Shown: one piece after another, positions 35,978-45,029 of the stretch
Numbering within the stretch: position 1 is the first letter of the stretch
How the letters are laid out: every line of letters starts with the position of its first letter
NCBI GenBank assembly: GCA_002278935.1
Contig: NCJL01000008.1
Coordinates: 1 to 64,000 of the forward strand
Direction of reading: 5' to 3'
Source: Gallionellales bacterium 39-52-133
Lineage (GTDB): Bacteria > Pseudomonadota > Gammaproteobacteria > Burkholderiales > Gallionellaceae
DNA: 64,000 bases
Position numbers and translations under genes: made by a program
Notes under the pieces: generated by a model
Databases searched by the model: none
The model's input: the letters and a program-made list of their open reading frames with translations, nothing else
Told to the model about the DNA's origin: nothing

Positions 35978-36328
35978 CTAGTTCCAGAAGCTGAAGTCTT
36001 GTCTTGTTCCTTTGTACTCTGTCGCCTGGTCGTAGGTTGCCACCGGTGCGCTGAGAACGGTGGTTTGCAGGGCGGTTACTACCCGTAGCGCATCTTCAAC
36101 CTGTATCGCCAACGCTGCAGCCGCTGCTCGGGTATCTGCCCAGACATTGACCTGGAAGCGGCTGTTCTTTTTTGTAGGGACAGTGGGGTCAACAAAATTT
36201 GCGCTTTCACCGCCTACTTGCTGGTAGGTGATGTAGGGGCGTGCAGTGAGCTCTGGCGCCACGTCCGGGTAGACGCGGTTGCTGACAAGTGTTTTGAGCA
36301 CGTCGTTGAGCAGGGATTCGGTGGTCAT
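35978..36328 (-). CDS. Tail terminator / completion protein (DUF3168-like)
   Basis: The 116-aa product (LLNDVLKTLVSNRVYPDVAPELTARPYITYQQVGG) is the ring protein that caps the tail tube and joins it to the head. It overlaps the gp10-like gene by four bases. Confidence 0.8.
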   Translation of the reverse strand: MTTESLLNDVLKTLVSNRVYPDVAPELTARPYITYQQVGGESANFVDPTVPTKKNSRFQVNVWADTRAAAAALAIQVEDALRVVTALQTTVLSAPVATYDQATEYKGTRQDFSFWN

Positions 36329-36759
36329 GATGTTTTTAACTTTTCTGCCATGCGCTGATTTGCAGCGTCGCCGGCTGCGCTTTTTACAGCCTCATAGGTA
36401 GGCCGGATAAAAGGGTGCGCCGGGGCGTTGCTGGTGCCGAATTCAACCATAAATCCATAAGGCGCTTTACGGTGATTCCAGGAGACGTGATACGTTTGCA
36501 CGCCGTTGCCACTGCGGTCCTTGGAATACACCTGATAGAGGGCGTTTTTCAGTGTGCCGGACGGGAAGAAATATTTTTGATGCGTGCCGTAAAAGAAGTG
36601 GGCATGCTCTGATACAGGGCAGCGTGCTTTCGCTTCGTCATAAAAAACTTGGGCGGCGGCCTGGGCGCCGTTACGGATAATGTTCCCCTGAACATCGGCA
36701 ACAAACTTTTCCAGGCCGGACTCGATATTGCCTGTGAATTTTGCTGAAAAATCGATCAT
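36325..36759 (-). CDS. HK97 gp10-like head-tail protein
   Basis: From the ATG at 36759, which overlaps the upstream stop, the 144-aa product shows AAAQVFYDEAKARCPVSE, a glycine/tyrosine-rich middle and NAPAHPFIRPTYEAVKSAA, the gp10 family hallmark. It acts in tail completion or neck assembly. Confidence 0.82.
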   Translation of the reverse strand: MIDFSAKFTGNIESGLEKFVADVQGNIIRNGAQAAAQVFYDEAKARCPVSEHAHFFYGTHQKYFFPSGTLKNALYQVYSKDRSGNGVQTYHVSWNHRKAPYGFMVEFGTSNAPAHPFIRPTYEAVKSAAGDAANQRMAEKLKTS

Positions 36760-37073
36760 GCCAACCTCTTGCACATCAGCAGCAGCGATTTCTTATCCTG
36801 CCCCAGCACGGACTCTATATTGTAGGCCGTTGATCCATCCAGCACGCGCATGGCGGGCAATACGCCGGCCAGATAGCGGATGGCGATTTTTGTTTGCGCC
36901 TCATTTTGCGTACCGCCAGCGGCAATAAATTCACGGCCGGTGAGGTCTTCGACCGAGGCCCATACGGTGGCGAAGGTAGTAGGGTCGCCCCCTGGCTCAC
37001 CGATCGCATCTTGTGTGGTGCCGACTGTCTGAATAATGATGCGGCGATTTAATTTACCGGCGCGGATTGCCAT
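36756..37073 (-). CDS. Head closure protein (SPP1 gp16 / HK97 gp7 type)
   Basis: The 105-aa product (MAIRAGKLNRRIIIQTVGTT .. TVWASVEDLTGREFIAAGG) is the standard head-tail adaptor that closes the portal channel. It overlaps neighbours at both ends. Confidence 0.82.
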   Translation of the reverse strand: MAIRAGKLNRRIIIQTVGTTQDAIGEPGGDPTTFATVWASVEDLTGREFIAAGGTQNEAQTKIAIRYLAGVLPAMRVLDGSTAYNIESVLGQDKKSLLLMCKRLA

Positions 37074-37651
37074 TAGAGCCTCGGTATCCAGTAGGGGTCG
37101 AGCAGCGCGGCGAAGAAGCCACGCGGGACTTCGGAGGTGATCGTGCCGATGATGATAGCTTCGCGACTGGCATAGAGGGTGCCGATGGCCATGAGCATCC
37201 AGCTCTTGATGCTGGCGGGCACGGCTGCTGCTGCGCCATAACCGGCGGTGTAGCGGACACGAACAGCATTAGGCACGGCGCGGGTATCGGGCCAGGTTGT
37301 GTCGTAGGCGGGTGATAGTGAGCCAGGCTGGCTATCTTTATCCAGTGAATAAGCGGCAGCGTCGAGCGTTTGTTCTACGCCATTTGTATCAATGTATTTT
37401 ACGGAGGTAATGGCGATGGCCGGCGGCATGGGCAACTTGAAGGCCTCGGGGTCGGGGAATGCATCCAGCACTAGCTCCAGCGTTTGCGTGCAGAATGCGC
37501 GGCCGGTGATATGCTCAGCCTGCTGACGCGTTGCCGTGATAAGGCTGGTGATGAGGGTGTCGTCATCGGTGACCTCGATTTTGCAGTGCAGCTTTGCCTC
37601 GGCAAGCGTAACCGGCTCTTCTGATGGCGGGATAATCACAATTAACGACAT
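37073..37651 (-). CDS. Head-tail connector protein (HK97 gp6-like)
   Basis: From the ATG at 37651 (AGGA ten bases upstream) the product is 192 aa with PVTLAEAKLHCKI, the helix DDDTLITSLITATRQQAEHITGRAF and AVRVRYTAGYG plus the C-terminal helix that contacts the portal. This is the first connector below the portal. Confidence 0.82.
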   Translation of the reverse strand: MSLIVIIPPSEEPVTLAEAKLHCKIEVTDDDTLITSLITATRQQAEHITGRAFCTQTLELVLDAFPDPEAFKLPMPPAIAITSVKYIDTNGVEQTLDAAAYSLDKDSQPGSLSPAYDTTWPDTRAVPNAVRVRYTAGYGAAAAVPASIKSWMLMAIGTLYASREAIIIGTITSEVPRGFFAALLDPYWIPRL

Positions 37652-37736
37652 GCTGTTCTGTTCCTTTTGAGTCAAAAGTGTTAATCAACTTTCCATCGCC
37701 TAGCGCAAACGTCTGCACTGGGGGATGGGAAATGGA

Positions 37737-38123
37737 CTATTCGATCAGTGCTTCCAGTTCGTCTTGCTTTTGTTGCCACTTGTCCCGGATTGGTTTGGCG
37801 GTTTCACCGGAGGGGTCTGCATTCAGGGCGGCTTTGCCTTCTTCTTCGAGCTGGGCAATTTCACTTTTCAGCAATTCGATTGCGGCTTGCTTTTCAATCT
37901 TTGCTTTAGCGGCGGCTTCTTCTGCAGTGAGCTTTTCGGCTTCTGCCTTTGCTTTGGCCTTGGCTTCTTTTTCGCCAGCCTTGCTGGGCTTGACCCATTT
38001 TTCTGCCAGGGCGACTTCTGCCAGTGAGTCATTCAGCTCGACTTCATCACCCTTGGCGAACGCGATCACGGTGTAGCCATCCGGTGATCCGTTAAAATTT
38101 TGTAGGACTTCATATTTTTTCAT
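37737..38123 (-). CDS. Coiled-coil phage head-region protein, unrecognised
   Basis: The 128-aa product has a small N-terminal strand domain (MKKYEVLQNFNGSPDGYTVI) and a Lys/Ala/Glu coiled coil from residue 50. It sits between capsid and connector genes where siphoviruses often carry a minor head or scaffold-like protein. Confidence 0.55.
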   Translation of the reverse strand: MKKYEVLQNFNGSPDGYTVIAFAKGDEVELNDSLAEVALAEKWVKPSKAGEKEAKAKAKAEAEKLTAEEAAAKAKIEKQAAIELLKSEIAQLEEEGKAALNADPSGETAKPIRDKWQQKQDELEALIE

Positions 38124-38144
38124 GCTGTGCTCCCAATTAATTGC

Positions 38145-38174
38145 AAAAAATCAGCCCGGAATTCAGGGCTGATT
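38145..38174 (-). terminator. Terminator between decoration and coiled-coil genes
   Basis: AATCAGCCC and GGGCTGATT pair around TGAATTCC, followed by TTTT on the minus strand. Confidence 0.85.
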
Positions 38175-38179
38175 AGTTA

Positions 38180-38605
38180 TTACGCTGGAGGATTGACGGT
38201 AGGTGCGCTGGTTGGGTCACCGAGGATGGCAACTGCACAGATCAATTCAGCGCCAGCTGCAAGGTTTGCTGGAGTGATGGTCAGGCGGGTGTAGCGTTTG
38301 ACGCCCTTGTAGCCAAGCTTGAATACCGAGTTGTCGTTGGCAAATGTGAAACTTGCCAGCGCTTCGGTACCGAGCAGGTCTTCATCCGCCACTGCTGCGG
38401 CATCCGACAGGTTGGCCACATCGCCCTCTTCCAGTAATGCAGTGAAGGTGGCATCGGCATCTGGCAGGGCGCCGGTAGCGATGATGTACTCCAGGGAGTT
38501 ATAACCTTGACGGTCGATGATCTCGCCAACCTTGGCAGTGTTATCTGCGGCCGCGACGGGGCTGATCGCGCGCTTTGGCGTGATGTTATTGTGGAGGTCT
38601 TTCAT
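38180..38605 (-). CDS. Putative head decoration protein
   Basis: From the ATG at 38605 (AAAGGAAAAAAC upstream) the product is 141 aa, with DRQGYNSLEYIIATGALPDADATFTALLEEGDVANLSDA and a C-terminal strand part (TRLTITPANLAAGAELICAVAILGD). This sequence pattern follows major capsid genes in many siphoviruses and is usually called a head stabilisation or structural protein. Confidence 0.6.
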   Translation of the reverse strand: MKDLHNNITPKRAISPVAAADNTAKVGEIIDRQGYNSLEYIIATGALPDADATFTALLEEGDVANLSDAAAVADEDLLGTEALASFTFANDNSVFKLGYKGVKRYTRLTITPANLAAGAELICAVAILGDPTSAPTVNPPA

Positions 38606-38689
38606 GTTTTTTCCTTTCAATATTTTTCGATCAAACGAAACAGGCCACATGATTAAAATCATGCGGCCTGTTGATTGGCGCTGCGTTTT

Positions 38690-40045
38690 TTAGCTGGCGG
38701 CGAATTTCATCAGCTTGATGGCTTCGAAGTTTTTCAAGCCGCCACCCACACGCTTGCGCATGTTGAACTTCGTGGTGCCCTTTTCTGTGATGTTGTCACG
38801 GATGAGGGTGATGCCACGGCGATCAACAATGCGGTAGGCGCGCTGCCAGTTTGCGAAAGCAATTGAGTAGCTGTTGGCGGCGATGACAGGCATGTTGTCA
38901 TCGATCACCACTGGTTTGCCCAAAACGAGGCCGGCAAATTCACCTGTTGGATCTGGATTGAACAGGTAGAAGTTACCGGAACCGTCCTTGATCTTGCGCA
39001 CTGCCGCCAGGGTGGTATCGGCCATCACCAATACAGCGCCATTGCGGTACTGTGCTTTGAGCGAATGCAGCAGGTCGATGATGTTGTCGCCTGGGTTCGA
39101 TGCAGCAAATGCGCCGGCGCCGCCAGAAGCGATGTAGCCGGTTGAGCCCCAGACGTAGCTTGCGTTGGCTACTACGTTGTAGGTCAGGAAGCCGCGTGGT
39201 TTTTTGACGCCATTGCCAGAAACGAAAGCGGAGCCTTCGCCTTCGCCAAAGCCTATACCGGCCTCGGTCATGACATCGGATTCGACGTCAAAATCGGCAT
39301 CTTCAAGTGCGCTGTTGTATGCCCATGGTTCGATCTCCATCTCTTCTGCAACGATTTCGATCTTGGCATATTGTGCATTAGTGGTTTCGCCACCTTGCTC
39401 ACCTTCGCCTACCCAGCGCGCAGCAGTGCCACTTTTTTTGGTGCGGCTAGATAACGATTCTTTGCCAATAGTGCGCACGTCAGCCAGGCTGCGAATGGTT
39501 GAGATGGTGCTGGCCACGCGAGTGATTTCAGTATCCATTTCACCATCGATCAGGTAGCCGCCATCGACATCGGAGCCGCGCTGGAATACTTTTTTCTCCA
39601 GGCTGGAGAGGCCGCTTGAGTCACCTTTGCGCAAAAACTTGCGGAACGCCTGCTTATGCTCCGCAGCTTCTTCGCTTAATTCACCATCTGCGGAGGCAGC
39701 TGGCCGGTTTGCCTTTTTGGCGATTTCGCCGATATCTTTTGTCAATTGGACAAATTCGCCGTCAAGTTTGGCAAGCTTGGCTTGAATATCGGAAACCGCT
39801 TTGCCGTCTGCTTTGGCCTGAATCATTTCATCGTTTGTTTTTTTGAAGGCTTCAAAATTCTGGCCTTGCTTTAACAGGAGGTCTTTAAGTTCCAGGCCGA
39901 CATTTTCAGTATCGCCGACCGCCAACAAGCTTAAGCCTGCGAGGGATTCCGGTGGAATGGGAACGCCACCAAAGAACATGGCGATGGCCACCAGAAAAAG
40001 ACCGGCGACGACCGCGATCTTCCAGTTTTGTGTTGTGAATTTCAT
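38690..40045 (-). CDS. Major capsid protein, HK97 fold, with hydrophobic N-terminus
   Basis: The 451-aa product has the HK97 phage_capsid core (SDVDGGYLIDGEMDTEI, WVGEGEQGGETTNAQYAKIEI, PWAYNSALEDADFDVES, VSGNGVKKPRGFL, ..KKPVVIDDNMPVIAANS). Residues 50-130 form a helical delta domain that serves as scaffold and is removed by the protease. Unusually, a membrane-like helix (residues 9-26, KIAVVAGLFLVAIAMFFGG) precedes the delta domain. It follows the protease gene by 15 bases. Confidence 0.9.
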   Translation of the reverse strand: MKFTTQNWKIAVVAGLFLVAIAMFFGGVPIPPESLAGLSLLAVGDTENVGLELKDLLLKQGQNFEAFKKTNDEMIQAKADGKAVSDIQAKLAKLDGEFVQLTKDIGEIAKKANRPAASADGELSEEAAEHKQAFRKFLRKGDSSGLSSLEKKVFQRGSDVDGGYLIDGEMDTEITRVASTISTIRSLADVRTIGKESLSSRTKKSGTAARWVGEGEQGGETTNAQYAKIEIVAEEMEIEPWAYNSALEDADFDVESDVMTEAGIGFGEGEGSAFVSGNGVKKPRGFLTYNVVANASYVWGSTGYIASGGAGAFAASNPGDNIIDLLHSLKAQYRNGAVLVMADTTLAAVRKIKDGSGNFYLFNPDPTGEFAGLVLGKPVVIDDNMPVIAANSYSIAFANWQRAYRIVDRRGITLIRDNITEKGTTKFNMRKRVGGGLKNFEAIKLMKFAAS

Positions 40046-40060
40046 GTTGTGCTCCTATTT

Positions 40061-40789
40061 TTAAGTTGAGAGGATTTCGGTGTTGCGGCGGATTAATGCC
40101 GCCAGTTCGCCGTAGTCCTCAGCATCGCGCGGAGGAACAGCTTTGAAGCCATTGGCAAGAATGCTTTTGGCTTCTGTGCGAGAAAATCCTGCATCACGCA
40201 GGGCTTGCTCAGCGATTCGGATAGTTAGGTCTGATTTGACAGACTGGATGCGCGCTTTTCCATTGGCAGGGAAAGTCACGAGCGAGACCTCCATCAGTTC
40301 GATTTTTTCAAGCAGGCGGCGGGGTTCACCAGGCTTAGTGCCAACAGTGAATTTTTTCGCGATGTAGCCGATGGACATGCCGCTGATTGCCGGACGCGGC
40401 GTCATTTTCATGAGCTTGTAGGCTTCGATGCCGCGATCGGTATCAGCCAGCTTGCCTTGCACCTTGAGGCCGATATCGTCTTCTTCCATGTCGAGCCAGA
40501 TGCCGGGTGGCATCATTTCATCGGCCATGCCCCAGCCGCCATGCTGCAGCAGCATGACGGGCCATTGACCGCTTTTCTTGGCTTCGCGCAGGGTTTCTTT
40601 GAAGGCACCTTTTTGAATCACGTCACCGTAACTATCAACATTTCCAAATACGGCGCCGTATCCAGAGAAGATCATTTCTCCAGCTGCAGTTTCATCTGAC
40701 GATGCGAACTTAACTTCGATCAGGTTGCAATTGAAATGCTGTGCTTCGCTCAGTGAGTTTTTTATTTCAACATTACGCTGGTGTCGCAT
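40061..40789 (-). CDS. HK97-type prohead protease
   Basis: The 242-aa serine protease (family S78) matures the capsid. GEMIFSGYGAVFGNVDSYGDVIQKGAF is the family start, VMLLQHGG carries the catalytic histidine and PAISGMSIGY the catalytic serine; LMEVSLVTFPANGKA follows. Its start overlaps the portal gene. Confidence 0.92.
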   Translation of the reverse strand: MRHQRNVEIKNSLSEAQHFNCNLIEVKFASSDETAAGEMIFSGYGAVFGNVDSYGDVIQKGAFKETLREAKKSGQWPVMLLQHGGWGMADEMMPPGIWLDMEEDDIGLKVQGKLADTDRGIEAYKLMKMTPRPAISGMSIGYIAKKFTVGTKPGEPRRLLEKIELMEVSLVTFPANGKARIQSVKSDLTIRIAEQALRDAGFSRTEAKSILANGFKAVPPRDAEDYGELAALIRRNTEILST

Positions 40790-42002
40790 CGCTTGCTCCT
40801 TGTGTTGGCTTTTGACCTACATTGCTTGGCTCGCGCAGGGTGGCTGCGCTGTCGCCCATCGGGTTCATTTCTTCCATTGCTCGCACTTCGTCTTGTGTCA
40901 TCCACGCTGGCGATCCGCCAGAGCCGAGTGCTTTGGCGAAGTATTCGGAGCGATCTTTGCTGGCGCCGCGCAAAAGCGCCTGTGCCATAAATTTTGAGTA
41001 ATAGCCTTGTTTGCGTTCTTCTGCGGTGAGCAGGTTGACGTCTGCCGATTGCTCGATGCGGGTGTACCAGGGCATGAGGGTGTGCACGACGTGGGCGATG
41101 AACATATTTTCCGAGCTGGCATAGGTTGCGGCTTTGTCTGCCTGCATGACCATGATGGGCATAACGCGGAAAAAGCGGCAGGTGTTTTCCACCTCGAAGC
41201 GGCGTTGTTCCAGGTGCTGAGAATCAACACCGGTCATGGCGAGCGGTGTCCACTTCAGGCCGCCGAACATGATGGCGGTGTTGTAGGCATTGGAGTTGCC
41301 ACCATTGGTCTGATTCCACGATTCACGTAAAATCTTGATCTGGTCTTCTTTCAGATTTGCATCTGTAGACAGGATGCCGCCGGGCTTGGCGCCATTGCTA
41401 AACATGCGCGCGCTGTGTTCTTCCATCGCGAGTGCAAGGCCAATAACTTCTTTTGCAAGCTTGACGCCTTCGAGGCCGACGACGCCGTCCCAGGAGATTC
41501 CTCTGAGATGCCACATGTCTTCCGAAGCAACTTCAATTTGTCTGCCGTCAAATGTTCTGACCAAATATTTTCGGCCCCAATCCTTGTCGCGCTTTACCTC
41601 AACAGAATTTGGATCGAAGGCAAGAAGCTCTACAATTTTGTTTCTGAGGCCGCGCACCTTGTAGACATAAGCATTTCCCTTGAATGCGAGATGCAATCCA
41701 ATCTGCTCGCGCAATTCGAATGATGTTTGCCATTCATTCGGTTTTAGGTAGAGCAGCTCATATAGGTGATGATCCTTGGCGGGATCCATTCCACCGCCAA
41801 CGCGCTCCTTGAATAATTTGAAAGGCACCTGGGCGATACCTTCGGCAATGACGCGTGCACATCCAAAGGCCGTGCTGGCCTGCAGCGCTGTCTTCCAATT
41901 AACTGGTATCCCGCTCTTTGATGATGCCTGAAATAGAAGCTCCCGGTAGAGATCGCTTGTTGAGAGCGAGTCTTTACGTGACCATGGCCAGTTGATTTTC
42001 AT
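40773..42002 (-). CDS. Portal protein, HK97 type
   Basis: The 409-aa product forms the dodecameric DNA channel. Phage_portal signs include VNWKTALQASTAFGCARVIAEGIAQVPFKLF, LHLAFKGNAYVY, and the late helix FRVMPIMVMQADKAATYASSENMFIAHVVHTLMPW. The gene lies nine bases after the large terminase. Confidence 0.92.
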   Translation of the reverse strand: MKINWPWSRKDSLSTSDLYRELLFQASSKSGIPVNWKTALQASTAFGCARVIAEGIAQVPFKLFKERVGGGMDPAKDHHLYELLYLKPNEWQTSFELREQIGLHLAFKGNAYVYKVRGLRNKIVELLAFDPNSVEVKRDKDWGRKYLVRTFDGRQIEVASEDMWHLRGISWDGVVGLEGVKLAKEVIGLALAMEEHSARMFSNGAKPGGILSTDANLKEDQIKILRESWNQTNGGNSNAYNTAIMFGGLKWTPLAMTGVDSQHLEQRRFEVENTCRFFRVMPIMVMQADKAATYASSENMFIAHVVHTLMPWYTRIEQSADVNLLTAEERKQGYYSKFMAQALLRGASKDRSEYFAKALGSGGSPAWMTQDEVRAMEEMNPMGDSAATLREPSNVGQKPTQGASDATPA

Positions 42003-42010
42003 TGAGTGCC

Positions 42011-43735
42011 CTATAAAACGACGATGCCGACGCTTTGTTCATTTTGCGCATCAACCATCGCGCGCGACATGGCGACGATGAGTGCGACTGCCGCATCTAT
42101 TTTGTTTTCTGGCCGCTGTTTGCGCGGGAATATATTTTCGTTGTGGTCATACTTGACCTCAACGTTATTGAGCATCCAGATGAATGCCGGGTTGTCATCG
42201 TGGTGAAATCTTGTCGGGGTGGCATCAACCAGCCCAGAAATGAATTTCATCGGCGGGCTGAGGAAGCGGGCCTGCATCGGTATGTCAATTACTTCGATGC
42301 CTTCGTTGGCCAGATTTGCGCCGAGCTGTTGCCCGCCCCATTGATCTTTTGCGACTTCGCGCAGCGTGACAATTTCTGAATCATCGAGCGTGTCCTGCTG
42401 TATCAGCTGCAGGTCGATCATGTTTCCGGAGGTCTGGATCAGGTGACCGGAATTTACCCAGCCACGGTAATGCGCGTTGTCCGGTTTTTCTACTGCGGCC
42501 TCGGGCACATAGTTGCGCGAGATTGCGTAATAGTGGTCAAGCCCATCGACCAATCGTTTGAATAAAATTACTTTACTGGCGATGTCGCCGGTGCTTGCCA
42601 GGTCAAGACCGGCGATGCCTTCTTCACCAGCAAAGCTTTGCAATGTCAGAGTGGAGTCGCCACATTGTTGCAGGTTGTGCAGATTGAGCCAGGGTGATGC
42701 CGCCGCGCACCAGATGTTGAGGTGTTTGGTTTTAAAAATATTCTGCTTGCGCGGATCTGATATCGCATCGCGCTGCTGCAGCCTTAAAAATTCACCATCG
42801 ACCGAGATGCCGTAATTCGGGTTGGCCTTGATCAGGGTTTCTTCACTGGTCCAGTCGTCGTCTACATCAACGGTGAAGATGATGCCGAAGCGCTGATCGT
42901 TTTCGATCATGCCTTCGAGGATTTTTTGCAGCTCTACCTGGTGCGTGTAGCATGGGCCCGATACATTGGTGCCGGCGGTGGTGATCACCAGCATCAGCGG
43001 TTGAGACCGGGCACCCATTCCGGTCTGCATGGTTTCGTACAACTCCGGCGTTTTGTGTTCGTGGTATTCATCCACGATTGCGCAGGATGGTGATGCGCCA
43101 TCGCCGGGCTTGCCGATCACCGGTTCAAATTTGCTGTTGGTTGATAGAACAGAAAGGTTTGAGGCATTGGCAGTGACGCCATAGTGCTGCCTGAATTCTG
43201 GCGTTGCTCGCGCCATTAACAGCGCCGGCTTGAATACTTCCATCGCCTGATCTTGCGATGTAGCTCCGCTGTATATTTCGGCGCCGAACTCATTATCAGC
43301 GGCCAGCATGAAGTTGCCGATCACACTGGCCAGGGTGCTCTTCGCATTTTTGCGCGGCACAAAAAGATCAGCCACTCTGAAGCGACGCTTGCCTGTGATG
43401 CGATGCACCCAGCCGAAGACGCTGGCCAGGATGAATATCTGCCACGGCTCAAGCGTGATGCGCATGCGCGCTGCAGCCCAATCACCTTTGATGTGAGGCA
43501 TCAGCTGCGCAAAACGGCAGATGCGCTCAGCTGGCCGGTATTTTTTTTCTTCCGGATCTACCAGCTCAGGGTTGAATACATACGGCCAATCGCCGAGCAG
43601 CGATCTGGCCAGATCATTCAGGTGCCGCTGGCATGCAAGCTTGACCCATTTGCAAGCGATGATGCGGCCTTCGACTACGTCGCGCGCGTATTGCGTTGCG
43701 ATGTCGCCGAAGCTTTGAACCTCGACGGTGCTCAT
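42011..43735 (-). CDS. Terminase large subunit
   Basis: The 574-aa ATPase-nuclease packages DNA. The N-terminal motor has RKNAKSTLASVIGNFML (Walker A form of this family), SCAIVDEYHEHK (Walker B) and TAGTNVSGPCYTH (coupling motif); the nuclease domain begins with GIAGLDLASTGDIA, where the first aspartate binds metal. This is the HK97-type Terminase_1 family. Confidence 0.93.
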   Translation of the reverse strand: MSTVEVQSFGDIATQYARDVVEGRIIACKWVKLACQRHLNDLARSLLGDWPYVFNPELVDPEEKKYRPAERICRFAQLMPHIKGDWAAARMRITLEPWQIFILASVFGWVHRITGKRRFRVADLFVPRKNAKSTLASVIGNFMLAADNEFGAEIYSGATSQDQAMEVFKPALLMARATPEFRQHYGVTANASNLSVLSTNSKFEPVIGKPGDGASPSCAIVDEYHEHKTPELYETMQTGMGARSQPLMLVITTAGTNVSGPCYTHQVELQKILEGMIENDQRFGIIFTVDVDDDWTSEETLIKANPNYGISVDGEFLRLQQRDAISDPRKQNIFKTKHLNIWCAAASPWLNLHNLQQCGDSTLTLQSFAGEEGIAGLDLASTGDIASKVILFKRLVDGLDHYYAISRNYVPEAAVEKPDNAHYRGWVNSGHLIQTSGNMIDLQLIQQDTLDDSEIVTLREVAKDQWGGQQLGANLANEGIEVIDIPMQARFLSPPMKFISGLVDATPTRFHHDDNPAFIWMLNNVEVKYDHNENIFPRKQRPENKIDAAVALIVAMSRAMVDAQNEQSVGIVVL

Positions 43736-44283
43736 TACAGCGCGCTAAACTGATTCCCGCCACCATCCAGCGGCAATGATGTTTGTCGATTATCGCTCGG
43801 GCTGACGCGGCCGCGTGAGCTGGGCGACATGCCAAAACTCTGAAGATACCAATGCACTTCTTGCGCGGCGCGGCGCTGCACAACCCAATGGTGCGAATAC
43901 ACCAGCGAGCCGTTCGGGCTTGGCACCATAATGCCATCGCCGCCCTTCCAGTCTTCGCCTTTTTCTTCAGCAGCTGCTCGCCCGACTTCGGCTTTGTCCA
44001 TCGCCCGCGACATCATCTGCTCGGCCCACACCAGGCGAGCCCATGCCTGGCAGTACAACGACAGCGCCGCCCGATCCAGATTAGAGACCAGTCCGTGCTT
44101 TACCAGCTCGGTACCAACGCGCTTCCACTCTTTTTTGGCTTCCGGCCACAGATGCTTCGGACAATTCGGGATCTGAACTTCGGGATTGAACTCGCTTAGC
44201 AAATCTTCCAGGGAAAGCTTGCTCGGATTTCCGCGCAGCATATGCACGTTGGCTGGCAATTTTTGCGGCCCTCGTGTTCCCAT
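43735..44283 (-). CDS. Terminase small subunit, P27 family
   Basis: The ATG at 44283 gives 182 aa (MGTRGPQKLPANVHMLRGNP), the characteristic P27-family start. The protein recognises the packaging site. The frame extends further upstream but through a terminator pair, so the longer start is rejected. Confidence 0.88.
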   Translation of the reverse strand: MGTRGPQKLPANVHMLRGNPSKLSLEDLLSEFNPEVQIPNCPKHLWPEAKKEWKRVGTELVKHGLVSNLDRAALSLYCQAWARLVWAEQMMSRAMDKAEVGRAAAEEKGEDWKGGDGIMVPSPNGSLVYSHHWVVQRRAAQEVHWYLQSFGMSPSSRGRVSPSDNRQTSLPLDGGGNQFSAL

Positions 44284-44294
44284 GTTCAACACTC

Positions 44295-44361
44295 CAAAAA
44301 TAAAAAAGCGACCTGTCACCAGATCGCACAATAAAAAAAGCGACCTGTCGCCAGATCGCTT
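44295..44361 (-). terminator. Twin near-identical terminators before the terminase genes
   Basis: Two hairpins, GCGATCTGG-TGA-CAGGTCGC at 44308-44327 and GCGATCTGGCGACAGGTCGC at 44340-44359, are each followed on the minus strand by a run of T. They differ by one base and look like a recent local duplication. Confidence 0.85.
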
Positions 44362-44512
44362 CTGAAAAATTCGTGCATTGCAATAAAAAACCATCGTGGA
44401 GACGTATCCACTACCCCTGGTACCCTCCCCCCCTACCCCCAAAACTCCCGCACGTAAAAATTCTTCTTAACCGTCGGTCTAGAGCGGAGGGGGTGTAGAG
44501 ATTTGAGGCCCC

Positions 44513-44953
44513 CTACCCCTTTGATTGCTGAGAAATTGGCCTGCCAAATCCGCCGTCTTCGCGGGCGGTCTTCTTGTCGTGGCATACCTTGGCCATCGCT
44601 TGCCAGTTGTTCCTGTCCCAGAACAAGCGCCATGCATTCGCGATCAGCTCAGCGTTGCCGCTCTTAAGTGCATCATCAAGCTTGTGCGGAATGATATGGT
44701 CGGTTACATCAGACTTGAGTAATCTGAGTGCGCCTTCCTTGCACTCTGGGCACTGGCAGAGTGGATGAGCACGGAGGAATCCCTTGCTGGTCTGCTGCCA
44801 TCGGTAGCCGTAGCCGCGTGCTGTTGATGATTCGCGTCGTGATTCGACTTCCTGCCTGACTGCGCGCTTGTGAGCTGGGCAGTAACCACCGCCTTCACGC
44901 ACCAGTACGCCGCAGCCGGCTGCTCTACAGGGTTTGGGGGCGGCTATGGGCAT
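44513..44953 (-). CDS. HNH endonuclease
   Basis: The 146-aa product has zinc-knuckle cysteines (CRAAGCGVLV .. YCPAH and CQCPEC) and the HNH core DHIIPHKLDDALKSGNAELIANAWRLFWDRNNWQAMAKVCHDKKT. In cos-type siphoviruses an HNH protein beside TerS/TerL stimulates cos cleavage during packaging. Confidence 0.88.
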   Translation of the reverse strand: MPIAAPKPCRAAGCGVLVREGGGYCPAHKRAVRQEVESRRESSTARGYGYRWQQTSKGFLRAHPLCQCPECKEGALRLLKSDVTDHIIPHKLDDALKSGNAELIANAWRLFWDRNNWQAMAKVCHDKKTAREDGGFGRPISQQSKG

Positions 44954-44954
44954 G

Positions 44955-44984
44955 AAAAAACCCGCATCCTTTCGGCTTGCGGGC
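44955..44984 (-). terminator. Terminator directly before the HNH start codon
   Basis: CCCGCAAGCC-GAAA-GGATGCGGG followed by TTTTTT, ending at the ATG of the HNH gene. It separates regulator and packaging units, a plausible target for the Q-like regulator. Confidence 0.85.
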
Positions 44985-45029
44985 TTTCTGTAGTGACACG
45001 AATAAACACAGTAACAGCTTTATACATTT

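Noticed and set aside
44390..44512. Possible cos site between HNH and terminase genes
   Set aside because: Position and C-rich sequence are suggestive, but I find no paired nick sites or known cos motif, so it is not claimed as a feature.
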